Source: Bradyrhizobium barranii subsp. barranii (GTDB taxonomy: Bacteria > Pseudomonadota > Alphaproteobacteria > Rhizobiales > Xanthobacteraceae). From it: a stretch of DNA of 64,000 nucleotides. Location of the stretch: positions 2,835,501 through 2,899,500 of the forward strand of contig NZ_CP086136.1 of NCBI RefSeq assembly GCF_017565645.3, written 5' to 3'. This document shows, one piece after another, positions 24,763-33,274 of the stretch (positions are counted from its first letter, which is position 1; each line of letters opens with the position of its first letter). The translations under genes were made by a program, and so were the position numbers. Below the pieces are notes generated by a model. That model was not told where the DNA came from. It ran no database searches and worked only from the letters and a program-made list of their open reading frames with translations.

Positions 24763-25653
24763 ATGAAACGCGTAGAACTCGACAAGAACCTGAAGGTGAA
24801 TCCGCCGGCGCTCGAAGGCCTCAGGCTCGCTGGATTGAATGTGGCGGTGATTGGCGGCACCGGCGGCATTGGCCGGGCGTTCAGCCGCCAATTGGCGGCC
24901 AAGGGGGCGCGTGTCCTCGTCGTCGGCCAGACGTCCCGCGATCAGAACGTGCCGGGCATCGCATTCATGCAGGCCGATCTGAGCCTGATGCGGGAAGCCA
25001 GGCGGATCGGCCGTGAGCTTCCCGCCGAGACGCTCGACATCGTCGTCTTCACGACCGGCATCATGGCGGGGCCCAGGCGTGAGGTGACGGCGGAAGGCAT
25101 CGAACGCGATCTTGCCGTCAGCTATCTGAGCCGCTTCGTCATCCTGAACGCGATCACCTCTCGTCTTGGAAGTGACAGGGCCACGGCTACATTCAAGCCT
25201 CGGATATTCGTCATGGGATTCCCCGGGACGGAGCAGAGGGCCGATGTCGCCGATCTGAATTCGGAACGGAGCTACAAGCGGTTCGCGGCCCACTCGAACA
25301 CCGTGGCGGGCAACGAAGTGCTTGTCCTCGAGGCCGCCAGGCGCTTTGCCGCTGTCGATGTGTTCGGCCTCAATCCCGGCTTCGTGAAGACCGATATTCG
25401 CGCCAATCTGCTCGGGTCGCGTGCGCTCGTCGCGCTGATCAACTGGCTGACCAGCTTCATGATGGTCGAGCCGGACGCCTATGCCGAGCGACTGGTGCCG
25501 CTCCTGGTGTCGCCTGATCTCAACGGCCGCAGCGGTGTCATGTTCAACAACAAGGCTGAGGCGATCCTGCCGAGCCCTTCGTCTGCGGAGCGATCTTACG
25601 CGACGGCGCTCATGGATGCCTCCGATCGATTGATCGCACGTCTGGCGCCGTGA
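24763..25653 (+). CDS. SDR-like NAD(P)-binding oxidoreductase, atypical active site
   Basis: This 296-residue Rossmann protein has the nucleotide motif VAVIGGTGGIGRAFSRQLAAKGARVLVVGQ (TGxxGIG-like) near the N-terminus, the NxG-like strand IVVFTTGIMAG, and GLNPGFVKTDIRANLL after the active-site region. The standard catalytic Tyr-x3-Lys is not evident: the corresponding segment reads RFAAHSNTVAGNEVL, and the catalytic Ser strand reads IFVMGFPG. It belongs to fungal/bacterial short-chain dehydrogenase-like proteins of uncertain activity. The divergent LysR is the likely regulator. Confidence 0.88.
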   Translation: MKRVELDKNLKVNPPALEGLRLAGLNVAVIGGTGGIGRAFSRQLAAKGARVLVVGQTSRDQNVPGIAFMQADLSLMREARRIGRELPAETLDIVVFTTGIMAGPRREVTAEGIERDLAVSYLSRFVILNAITSRLGSDRATATFKPRIFVMGFPGTEQRADVADLNSERSYKRFAAHSNTVAGNEVLVLEAARRFAAVDVFGLNPGFVKTDIRANLLGSRALVALINWLTSFMMVEPDAYAERLVPLLVSPDLNGRSGVMFNNKAEAILPSPSSAERSYATALMDASDRLIARLAP

Positions 25654-25669
25654 GGCCGCGCCTCGACGC

Positions 25670-25996
25670 TCAACTGGAATAGAGCAGGCCGACGACGGCG
25701 ATGACGATCATCCCGGCGCCGACAGCGTCCAGCCGCATCGCGAGCCGCGTTGCTGCGTGCATGCTGGAGGCCCGCGTCTTGCGCTCCGATCCGCGCGCGT
25801 AGCCATGTACGATGACGTCGTGATTGAAATTGTCATGCGCCTCGTTGCTGCTGGCGAGCCCGACGCAGACCATCAGCACGCCGAAGATCGCGAGGCCGAA
25901 AAAGCCGAGCAGGGCGATCAGGAACATAGGAAACATGCCGAGCAGGAAGATCGGCAGCAGCGGCACCAGCAGCAATGTCTCGGACTGTCGTCGCAT
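25670..25996 (-). CDS. Small membrane protein of unknown function
   Basis: This 108-residue protein has a long hydrophobic N-terminal half (LLLVPLLPIFLLGMFPMFLIALLGFFGLAIFGVLMVCVGLA, two membrane helices), a hydrophilic loop (SSNEAHDNFNHDVIVHGYARGSERKTRASSMHAATR) and a C-terminal helix (VGAGMIVIAVVGLLYSS). I do not recognise a family. The coding pattern is good and it is not a shadow of another gene. It is convergent with the dehydrogenase. Confidence 0.72.
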   Translation of the reverse strand: MRRQSETLLLVPLLPIFLLGMFPMFLIALLGFFGLAIFGVLMVCVGLASSNEAHDNFNHDVIVHGYARGSERKTRASSMHAATRLAMRLDAVGAGMIVIAVVGLLYSS

Positions 25997-26066
25997 GGGA
26001 GCCGGACCGGTCAGGACGGGGCTGATCGGTGAAATCTAGTCCTGACTGTGGCGGCATTCAAGGAGC

Positions 26067-26160
26067 CGTAGGGTGGGCAAAGGCGCGAAGCGCCGTGCCC
26101 ACCGCGTCGCTTGCGGCATATTCCAAGGTGGTGGGCAAGCTTCGCTTTGCCCACCCTACG
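26067..26160. repeat. Dispersed palindromic repeat, family A (copy 2)
   Basis: Same arms as the copy at 16181-16272: CGTAGGGTGGGCAAAG and GCTTTGCCCACCCTACG, with GGCGCGAAGCGCC inside. It lies immediately downstream of ccrM. Confidence 0.9.
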
Positions 26161-26175
26161 GGACCGCGGAGAAAA

Positions 26176-27403
<1,228 letters not shown>

Positions 27404-27707
27404 CCCGCCGCTTTCGTGAGCATCCCTCGCATCGCGCACGGCGCGCGTTTCGCTCTACGCATTCGTCGTGTTTTCCAGTGTATTTCGTATTTCTTCGCGT
27501 TGCGGGAGCAGTCAGGTCGCCAAATTTCTCTCGGAAAAAATTGCACGACCCCGGAAAAAATTGCTGGCATCGGCATGCTGTCGCACTAGGCAATAATTGC
27601 CGAGCGGGATATTGATTAACGCATTGGAAATTTTACGTGTGTGGCGCGTTGAGCTTTCGCGCTTCTGCGCCCAAATGACGCCAATTGAGGACTGAGGGAA
27701 ACCCGCC
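27404..27707. other. AT-richer intergenic region between ccrM and metallopeptidase
   Basis: About 300 bp between divergent genes, noticeably richer in A/T than its surroundings, with GGAAAAAATTGC (near 27552) and TTGATTAACGCATTGGAAA (near 27612). It presumably holds the promoter for the metallopeptidase. I see no gene, RNA or clear operator in it. Confidence 0.6.
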
Positions 27708-28643
27708 ATGCGTTATGATGATTTCCGCCGCAGCGACGACATTGAGGATCGCCGCGACGGCGGTGGCGGCATGGGCGGCGGCGGAGGCGGGTTCGGCCTG
27801 CCGATGGGCGGCGGCGGTCTAGGCATCGGCACCATCATCGTGCTCGGCCTGGTCGGTTATGCCTTCGGCATCGATCCGCGCATCCTGATCGGCGGCGCCG
27901 AGATCCTCACCGGCGGCGGCCAGGCGCCTTCCTACCAGACCGATCGTCAGTCGACCTCCGCCAAGCGCGGCGCGCCGACCGACGAGATGGGCAGCATGAT
28001 CTCCGGCATCCTCGGCGAGATCGACGACCGCTGGAGCGAAATCTTCCAGGCCAGCGGCCAGTCCTACACTGGTCCGAAGGTGGTGCTGTTCCGCAACGTC
28101 ACCAATGGCGGCCGCTGCGGCCGGGCAGAGTCGGCGATGGGGCCGTTCTACTGTCCGCCGGATCGTACCATCTTCCTCGACACCAGTTTCTTCCGCGAGG
28201 TCGAGACGCGCTTCCGCGGCTGCTCCGGCAAGTCCGCCTGCAACTTCACCACCGCCTACATCATCGCGCATGAGGCCGGCCATCACATCCAGAACCTGCT
28301 CGGCATCATTCCGCGCGTGACGCGGCTGCAGCAGCAGGCCGGCAGCAAGGCCGAGGCCAATGCGCTCCAGGTGAAGGTCGAATTGCAAGCCGATTGCCTG
28401 TCCGGCGTCTGGGTCAATCGCGAGTCGAAAAAGCGTCCGAACTTCCTCGAGCCCGGCGACATCGACGCCGCGTTGACCACGGCGAGCGCGATCGGTGACG
28501 ACACGCTGCAGCGCCAGGCCACGGGACGCGTCGTGCCCGATTCCTTCACGCACGGCTCGGCGGCGCAACGCAAGCAGTGGTTCATGACCGGCTACCAGCA
28601 AGGCACCGTCCAGGCCTGCAACACGTTCGGCAGCGGGTCGTAG
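27708..28643 (+). CDS. YpfJ-type neutral zinc metallopeptidase
   Basis: This 311-residue protein starts MRYDDFRRSDDIEDRRDGGGG with a Gly-rich stretch and then a membrane helix (GIGTIIVLGLVGYAFGI). The body has the conserved YCPPDRTIFLDTSFF and the zinc site AHEAGHHIQNLLG (HExxH variant), with the third-ligand region ELQADCLSGVW. It matches the KPN_02809/YpfJ family of membrane-anchored neutral metallopeptidases. The physiological substrate is unknown. It is divergent from ccrM. Confidence 0.94.
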   Translation: MRYDDFRRSDDIEDRRDGGGGMGGGGGGFGLPMGGGGLGIGTIIVLGLVGYAFGIDPRILIGGAEILTGGGQAPSYQTDRQSTSAKRGAPTDEMGSMISGILGEIDDRWSEIFQASGQSYTGPKVVLFRNVTNGGRCGRAESAMGPFYCPPDRTIFLDTSFFREVETRFRGCSGKSACNFTTAYIIAHEAGHHIQNLLGIIPRVTRLQQQAGSKAEANALQVKVELQADCLSGVWVNRESKKRPNFLEPGDIDAALTTASAIGDDTLQRQATGRVVPDSFTHGSAAQRKQWFMTGYQQGTVQACNTFGSGS

Positions 28644-28655
28644 TCGCCAGGACAT

Positions 28656-28790
28656 CGTGCCCCGGACGCAGCGCAGCGCTTCTTCAGCGGTGCGCTGCAG
28701 AGCCGGGGCCCACAATGCCGGTCTCTCAGCTCTGGGTCCCGGCTCTGCGACGCACCGCTGACGCGTTGCATCGCGTCCGGGACACGAGAG
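28656..28790. repeat. Dispersed palindromic repeat, family C (copy 1)
   Basis: The unit opens GTGCCCCGGACGCAGCGCAGCG and closes with its near-complement GCGTCCGGGACACGAGAG. An inner hairpin is built on GAGCCGGGGCCCA and TGGGTCCCGGCTC. Other copies are at 53196-53255 and 60381-60503. Confidence 0.88.
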
Positions 28791-28799
28791 GAAGGACCA

Positions 28800-29363
28800 A
28801 TGGCCTCCATCGACGAAACGAAACAGTTCATCCCGCTCAACATCGCGGTGCTCACCGTGTCCGACACGCGCGCGCTCGCCGACGACAAGTCCGGCCAGAC
28901 GCTGGCCGATCGCCTCACCGCGGCGGGCCATCATCTCGCCGCGCGCGAGATCGTCACCGACGATGTCGAGGCGATCCGCGCCGTCGTCCGCCGCTGGATT
29001 GCGGATACCGGCGTCGACGTCGTCATCACCACCGGCGGCACCGGTTTTACGGGGCGCGACGTCACGCCGGAGGCGATCGAGCCGCTGTTCGAGAAGCGCA
29101 TGGACGGCTTCTCGATCGCCTTCCACATGCTCAGCCACGCCAAGATCGGCACGTCGACGATCCAGAGCCGCGCCACCGCCGGCGTCGCCGGCGCCACCTA
29201 CATCTTCTGCCTGCCGGGCTCGCCCGGCGCCTGTCGCGACGGCTGGGACGGCATCCTCGCGGCCCAGCTCGACTACCGCACGCGTCCCTGCAATTTCGTC
29301 GAGATCATGCCGCGCCTGGACGAGCATCTGCGAAGGGCAAAGGCGCAGGGCGCGACGGTGTAA
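28800..29363 (+). CDS. moaB: Molybdenum cofactor biosynthesis protein MoaB
   Basis: This 187-residue MogA/MoaB-family protein (molybdopterin adenylyltransferase type) has the motif DVVITTGGTGFTGRDVTPEAIEPLFEKRMDGF at about residues 75-105. It also has AGATYIFCLPGSPGACRDGWDGIL near the C-terminus. These enzymes adenylylate molybdopterin before metal insertion. It stands apart from other moa genes in this window. The start ATG has AGGAAGG upstream. Confidence 0.95.
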   Translation: MASIDETKQFIPLNIAVLTVSDTRALADDKSGQTLADRLTAAGHHLAAREIVTDDVEAIRAVVRRWIADTGVDVVITTGGTGFTGRDVTPEAIEPLFEKRMDGFSIAFHMLSHAKIGTSTIQSRATAGVAGATYIFCLPGSPGACRDGWDGILAAQLDYRTRPCNFVEIMPRLDEHLRRAKAQGATV

Positions 29364-29407
29364 GTGCGTTGCTTTGACGCTGCTTTGCTGAGCTAGGCGC
29401 GGACCTC

Positions 29408-29590
29408 TTCCCTTCCCCCCTCATGTCCGCCGAAGCCTTGGCGAAGGCGGATGTGGGGGAAGGTGGCGCGAAGCGCCGGATGAGGGGTCTCCATCCGCAC
29501 GGAGTACTCGGAGACATACCCAAGTGAGTTCGTATCTACTGGCGTCGCTGCCCTCTCCCGCAAGGGGCGAGGGCACAATCATGCGCATCG
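29408..29590. repeat. Dispersed palindromic repeat, family B (copy 2)
   Basis: Shares GGTGGCGCGAAGCGCCGGATGAGGGGT and GCCCTCTCCCGCAAGGGGCGAGGGC with the copy at 13936-14099 (each shown by short core only). An additional small hairpin, TCCGCC...GGCGGA, is inserted in the left arm. Confidence 0.8.
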
Positions 29591-29614
29591 CGTCAGCTGC
29601 GCCAGTGATGGCGA

Positions 29615-29743
29615 CTAGCTCTTCCGCCGCAGCGAGCCCCACACCACGCGCCACATAGTCCGGCGCGCCTCCACGTGCAGCCGTCGCGCCCGGCGCTTGT
29701 AGAGATCGACGAGCTCTCCCGTGATGAGCGCGTGCCGCCGCAT
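29615..29743 (-). CDS. Arg-rich 42-residue ORF coupled to MarR-GNAT gene
   Basis: MRRHALITGELVDLYKRRAR continues to ...RLHVEARRTMWRVVWGSLRRKS. The ATG overlaps the stop of the upstream MarR-acetyltransferase gene as TGATG, so it could be translated by coupling. It is strongly basic, with no recognised domain. The next feature downstream is a dispersed repeat. Evidence is limited to the overlap and the absence of an alternative gene; it may not be real. Confidence 0.4.
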   Translation of the reverse strand: MRRHALITGELVDLYKRRARRLHVEARRTMWRVVWGSLRRKS

Positions 29744-30720
29744 CAGAGATCGCGCTCCCAGGTTTCGCCGGTGAGGTTCTGGCCAAAACTGCGATGCGGC
29801 TCGGTGGCGGTCAGCTTGAAACCTGCGTCCTGATAGATTTTTCGCGCGGCGACCAAATGGCTCTGCGTCCACAGCGTCATCCGCCGATAGCCGCAGGCGC
29901 GCGCGAAAGAGACGCATTCGGCGACCAGCCGTTGGCCTAGCCCCTGTCCGCGTGCGGCCGGATCGAGCAGCAACAGGCGAAGCTTGGCGACGTCGTCGCT
30001 GGCCTTGACCAGAAATACCGAGCCGACCGGCCGGCCTTCGATGTCGGCGATCCAGCAGCGCTCGCGCGAGGCATCATAGGAGGTCATGTATTTCGCGACG
30101 ATCTCGGCGACCAGCGCCTCGAAGCCGGAGTCGAAACCGTATTCGCTGGCATAGAGCGCGCCGTGGCTCTGCACCACCCAGCCCATGTCGCCGGGCCGGG
30201 GCTCGCGCAGGGTCGCGCGCGGGGATGGCATGCGCGGCATGGCGAGCAGCCGCTCGATCGTCTCCATCGCACCGGTGAGCTTGCCGCGCTCCTCATCCGG
30301 CAGCGGCCGCAGCATCGCGGCGACGTCGTCCTGGGACGAGCGTTCGAGCTTGGCGAACGCCTGGCGGCCCTTCGCGGTCAGGCTCAGCTGAACCTGCCGG
30401 CGGTCGCTCGGAAGCGGCTTGCGCGCGATCAAGCCGCTTTCATCGAAGTTCTGCACGATGCGGCTGAGATAGCCGGCGTCGAGCCCGAGCGCGATGCCGA
30501 TCTCCTTGGCCGACTGCTCGCCACCATGGGCCAGCTCGTAGAGCACGCGCGCCTCGCTCAGCGAGAACGGGCTCTTCAGGAGCTGCTGGTCGAGCACGCC
30601 GAGCTTCTGGGTGTAGAAGCGGTTGAAGGCGCGAACCGCCTGGACTTGGTCGTCAGCGACCTGTTCGGTCGAAGCGGGGACGGATGGCGAAGGGCTGGAT
30701 GACGAAAGGGCGGATGGCAT
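29743..30720 (-). CDS. MarR regulator - GNAT acetyltransferase fusion
   Basis: This 325-residue two-domain protein has a MarR winged helix at about residues 20-165 (RVLYELAHGGEQSAKEIGIALGLDAGYLSRIVQNFDESGLIARKPLPSDRRQVQLSLTAKGRQAF). A GNAT domain follows at about 175-325 (RPVGSVFLVKASDDVAKLRLLLLDPAARGQGLGQRLVAECVSFAR, acetyl-CoA-binding R/Q-x-x-G-x-G/A). Such fusions probably acetylate a small molecule or protein and self-regulate. A 42-bp nested palindrome sits 11 bp upstream of the ATG and is the likely operator. A glycosyltransferase-like gene lies upstream on the same strand. Confidence 0.93.
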   Translation of the reverse strand: MPSALSSSSPSPSVPASTEQVADDQVQAVRAFNRFYTQKLGVLDQQLLKSPFSLSEARVLYELAHGGEQSAKEIGIALGLDAGYLSRIVQNFDESGLIARKPLPSDRRQVQLSLTAKGRQAFAKLERSSQDDVAAMLRPLPDEERGKLTGAMETIERLLAMPRMPSPRATLREPRPGDMGWVVQSHGALYASEYGFDSGFEALVAEIVAKYMTSYDASRERCWIADIEGRPVGSVFLVKASDDVAKLRLLLLDPAARGQGLGQRLVAECVSFARACGYRRMTLWTQSHLVAARKIYQDAGFKLTATEPHRSFGQNLTGETWERDL

Positions 30721-30731
30721 GGGTCACCTCG

Positions 30732-30773
30732 ATACTTGCCATTGTCAAACAATTATTTGACTTTGGCAAGTAT
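30732..30773. promoter_or_regulatory. 42-bp nested palindrome, candidate MarR operator
   Basis: Outer arms ATACTTGCCA (30732-30741) and TGGCAAGTAT (30764-30773) and inner arms GTCAAA (30744-30749) and TTTGAC (30756-30761) share one exact centre at 30752.5. The block starts 11 bp upstream of the MarR-GNAT start codon. Confidence 0.78.
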
Positions 30774-30786
30774 TAGATCGGTGACG

Positions 30787-31362
30787 TCAGCCGACCATGA
30801 CGATCCGGCTGCGCAGCATGGTCCGGGACGAGCGGCCGAGCCGCCGGAGCAGCCGCGCCTCGGAACGGCGGGCCTGGGGCGGGTAGCCGCCGATCCGGTC
30901 GTAATGATCGCGCGCGATCAAGAGTCCCTGATCGCCGAGGGGGCCGACCAGTTTGCGCACCACGGCCCTGAGGACGTCGCGAAACCCGGTATCGGCATAA
31001 GGCGACCGTGTGTAGCGGAACACCGCCGCGCGATCCCTGCCGCTGGTCGAGACAGCCTGGATGAACTGGGTGGTTTCCTCGATCCAGCCGGTCTCCAGCA
31101 CGGCGCCGGCCGGGAGGAACATCAGCCAGGGCGAACGGGCCTGGAGCGCACCGGCGGCAAGCGCCGCGCCCTGCGAAGAACCCTCGAAGCCGATGAAACG
31201 GCAGCCTGCGACGTCGGCAACGCGCTCGATGACACCGTTGCGGGTGCCATCGACCAGCAGCACTTCGCGGATGACGCCCGCGGCGGCACCAGGCACCAGC
31301 GCGGCGAGGGTTGCGACCGCCGTCTGCTCGACGCCTTCGGTCGGAATGATGACGCTCAGCAT
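30787..31362 (-). CDS. Short GT2-like glycosyltransferase
   Basis: This 191-residue protein begins MLSVIIPTEGVEQTAVATLAALV. It has VIREVLLVDGTRNG, a DxD-like position (VDG), and SPWLMFLPAGAVLETGWIEE, as in family-2 glycosyltransferases. It is shorter than usual and the classic DxD is weak, so it may be a degenerate or specialised member. It ends in a basic tail (RRLGRSSRTMLRSRIVMVG). It is upstream of the MarR-GNAT gene by 66 bp on the same strand. Confidence 0.8.
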   Translation of the reverse strand: MLSVIIPTEGVEQTAVATLAALVPGAAAGVIREVLLVDGTRNGVIERVADVAGCRFIGFEGSSQGAALAAGALQARSPWLMFLPAGAVLETGWIEETTQFIQAVSTSGRDRAAVFRYTRSPYADTGFRDVLRAVVRKLVGPLGDQGLLIARDHYDRIGGYPPQARRSEARLLRRLGRSSRTMLRSRIVMVG

Positions 31363-31695
31363 GATTGAGGCTTCGGTGTCCGCACTTCGGGAGAAGCGTA
31401 GCTCGTTATGATATTGTCATAAACACGCGGCATCGCCGAGTGCAACTTTTGGACGGCGCTTCGGTCCGCAATGGTAAGCCACGGGCAGTCCATCGCACCC
31501 GAATATGTCGCGCGCGGGGTGGCGTTGTTGCCGAATGTTTCGGCGAATCTCGTTTTCGTGAGCCTCAAACGGGGCATTCTCTGCCGATATGATCGGGACG
31601 AGGACGGCAGGTCCGCAAGGCTGCACCGGCAGTCTGACACAAACCTTGCGACGGGAAAAACGTGTAACGCTCGCCGCGCAAAATGAGATAGTCCA
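31363..31695. other. Intergenic region, no gene seen
   Basis: 333 bp between two divergently read genes. It has a small dyad TATGA-TATTG-TCATA at about 31408-31422, near the glycosyltransferase start. No RNA gene, terminator or recognised box was seen. The promoters of both flanking genes must lie here. Confidence 0.5.
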
Positions 31696-32535
31696 GTGAA
31701 CGCCGATCAACTTCCCGTTGGCATAACGCCAACATCGCCGAAGCCGGAGGCCGCGCCGACCCTGCGGATCCGCGCCGTGATGCTGGGCGAACGCATCAAT
31801 CCGTCCGGGCTCGAGCTTGGCGCACCTGTCTCCTCGACGCCTGCTGCCTTCCGCGTCCATGCCGGGCTCGTCGTGATCTTTCGCTACGGCGTCGTGGTGC
31901 TGATCGGCCTCCTCCCTTCGGAGGAGAAGGTGCTGATCGACAGCCTGAAACCGCGGGTGACCGGCGAGCTCAGCCCTTTTGAAGAGGAGATCGCACAGGC
32001 GCAGCTCTGCAAGGATGAGAACGCCGAGGCGATCCAGCCCGGCGGGCCGATCTGCCTCGCCAAATTCTCCGACGATCGGCTGCTGATCGTTGCGGACGCG
32101 CTCGCCAAGAGCACCTCGCTCGCCCGCGACGAGCGCCGCGTCGCCGCGGTTTTCGACGTGATCGAGCCCTTCGCGCGGGGGCTCGCCGAGCAGGGCCGCA
32201 CGCCGCCCCGGCGCAAGGGCATCTTGCAACTGATCGGCAATGCACTTCTGGTCCAGCAGCGCGTCGCCGGCCGTGTCGCGGTGGCCGAGAAACCGGACGT
32301 GCTCTGGGAGAAGCCCGAGCTCGACCGCCTCTATGCCCGTCTCGAAGACGAGTACGAATTGAAGGAGCGCCTCGATACGCTCGAGCGCAAGCTCACCGCG
32401 GTGTCGGAAACCGCCAACGCGCTCACCGACATCATCGACACCCAGCGCTCGCTGCGTCTGGAAATCGCAGTCGTGGTGCTGATCGTGATCGAGGTCGTGA
32501 TCGGGTGCATCCAGATCCTGTCGGGCACGCATTAG
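31696..32535 (+). CDS. RMD1/DUF155-family membrane protein
   Basis: This 279-residue protein matches the RMD1 (DUF155) family, known from yeast Rmd1/Rmd8 and bacterial homologs. It has an N-terminal soluble part (LRIRAVMLGERINPSGLELG; FRYGVVVLIGLLPSEEKVLID), a helical middle with LARDERRVAAVFDVIEPFARGLAE, and a C-terminal membrane helix (LEIAVVVLIVIEVVIGCIQIL). The start is GTG at 31696. The molecular function is unknown. Confidence 0.88.
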   Translation: MNADQLPVGITPTSPKPEAAPTLRIRAVMLGERINPSGLELGAPVSSTPAAFRVHAGLVVIFRYGVVVLIGLLPSEEKVLIDSLKPRVTGELSPFEEEIAQAQLCKDENAEAIQPGGPICLAKFSDDRLLIVADALAKSTSLARDERRVAAVFDVIEPFARGLAEQGRTPPRRKGILQLIGNALLVQQRVAGRVAVAEKPDVLWEKPELDRLYARLEDEYELKERLDTLERKLTAVSETANALTDIIDTQRSLRLEIAVVVLIVIEVVIGCIQILSGTH

Positions 32536-32600
32536 ATCGGCCTGAGATCGGCCTGCACGCCACTGTGCGGGCGGGGAACCGTCGTTCATGTAGATGAACG

Positions 32601-32614
32601 TTGATCCAAATCAA
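32601..32614. promoter_or_regulatory. FNR/FixK-type box upstream of Gly-rich protein
   Basis: TTGATCCAAATCAA is a perfect TTGAT-N4-ATCAA dyad, fitting the FNR/FixK consensus. Its centre is about 105 bp upstream of the ATG at 32712, so it could activate a promoter in between. Confidence 0.65.
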
Positions 32615-32711
32615 AGGCACGAAGCTCCAGCGCACGAGACTTCGATCGGACCCGCGGTCAACGCGATGTGCAGCTGTCCGCGGCTTCCTCCCTCGAAGAA
32701 GGAGTACGCTG

Positions 32712-33095
32712 ATGTTGCGTCAAGCTCTCATCGCTTCGGCAGCCGCAGCTATGCTGCTTGTCGCCTTCACTCCCGATGACGCATCTGCCCGCGGCGGTCG
32801 CGGCGGCGCCATGCGCGCAGGAGGTTTCCACGGCGGTGCCGTGCGGGCAGGAGGCTACCGCGGGGGCGCGGTCGCGGCGCGTGGATATCGGGGCGGTGCT
32901 GTCGCCGTGCGCGGCGGGCGTTACGGCTATCGGGGCGCTTATGCAGGGTATCGCGGATATCGTTACGGCGTCGGTGCGGCGGCAGTGGGGGCCGCGGCGA
33001 TCGGCGCAGCTGCGACGGGGGCCTACTACCGCAGCGGCTGCGGCTATGACGCTTACGGAAACTATGTTTGCCCGGGCGGGTACTCTCCGTACTGA
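32712..33095 (+). CDS. Small exported Gly/Ala/Arg-rich repeat protein
   Basis: The 127-residue protein MLRQALIASAAAAMLLVAFT... has a signal peptide ending near DASA. A low-complexity mature part follows, with repeats of R-x-GG-x-RGGAV and GYRG (residues about 27-85). It ends in an Ala/Gly hydrophobic stretch and a tail GCGYDAYGNYVCPGGYSPY with two Cys. GAAGGAG precedes the ATG. I do not recognise a family. A FixK-type box upstream suggests low-oxygen control. Confidence 0.75.
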   Translation: MLRQALIASAAAAMLLVAFTPDDASARGGRGGAMRAGGFHGGAVRAGGYRGGAVAARGYRGGAVAVRGGRYGYRGAYAGYRGYRYGVGAAAVGAAAIGAAATGAYYRSGCGYDAYGNYVCPGGYSPY

Positions 33096-33115
33096 GCGGA
33101 GCGACGTAGTTGGCC

Positions 33116-33221
33116 CATGGTGCTCGAAGCGCTGGCGAAATCGTTTGCTTTGAGCACCATGGTCCTTTCGACAGTGGCGCAGCAGCGCTGCGACAAGTCA
33201 TGGCCCGACAAGTCATGGCCC
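33116..33221. repeat. 11-bp inverted repeat and tandem 15-mer
   Basis: CCATGGTGCTC at 33116-33126 and GAGCACCATGG at 33153-33163 are perfect inverted arms with a 26-nt loop. Directly after, GACAAGTCATGGCCC occurs twice in tandem (33192-33206, 33207-33221). It lies between the Gly-rich gene and the 3' end of ackA. Confidence 0.75.
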
Positions 33222-33274
33222 GCTGAAATTCTCCCACGGGGGAGAAGGGAAAGATGCAGCGGTCGACCGGGCTT

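Noticed and set aside
27545..27575. Possible sigma-54 -24/-12 element TGGCA...TGC
   Set aside because: The GG-to-GC distance is one base short of the required spacing and the -12 context is poor.
32576..32603. GGAAC followed by CGTT before the Gly-rich gene
   Set aside because: The spacer is 19 bp, outside the 16-17 bp EcfG window; the FixK-type box is the better explanation.
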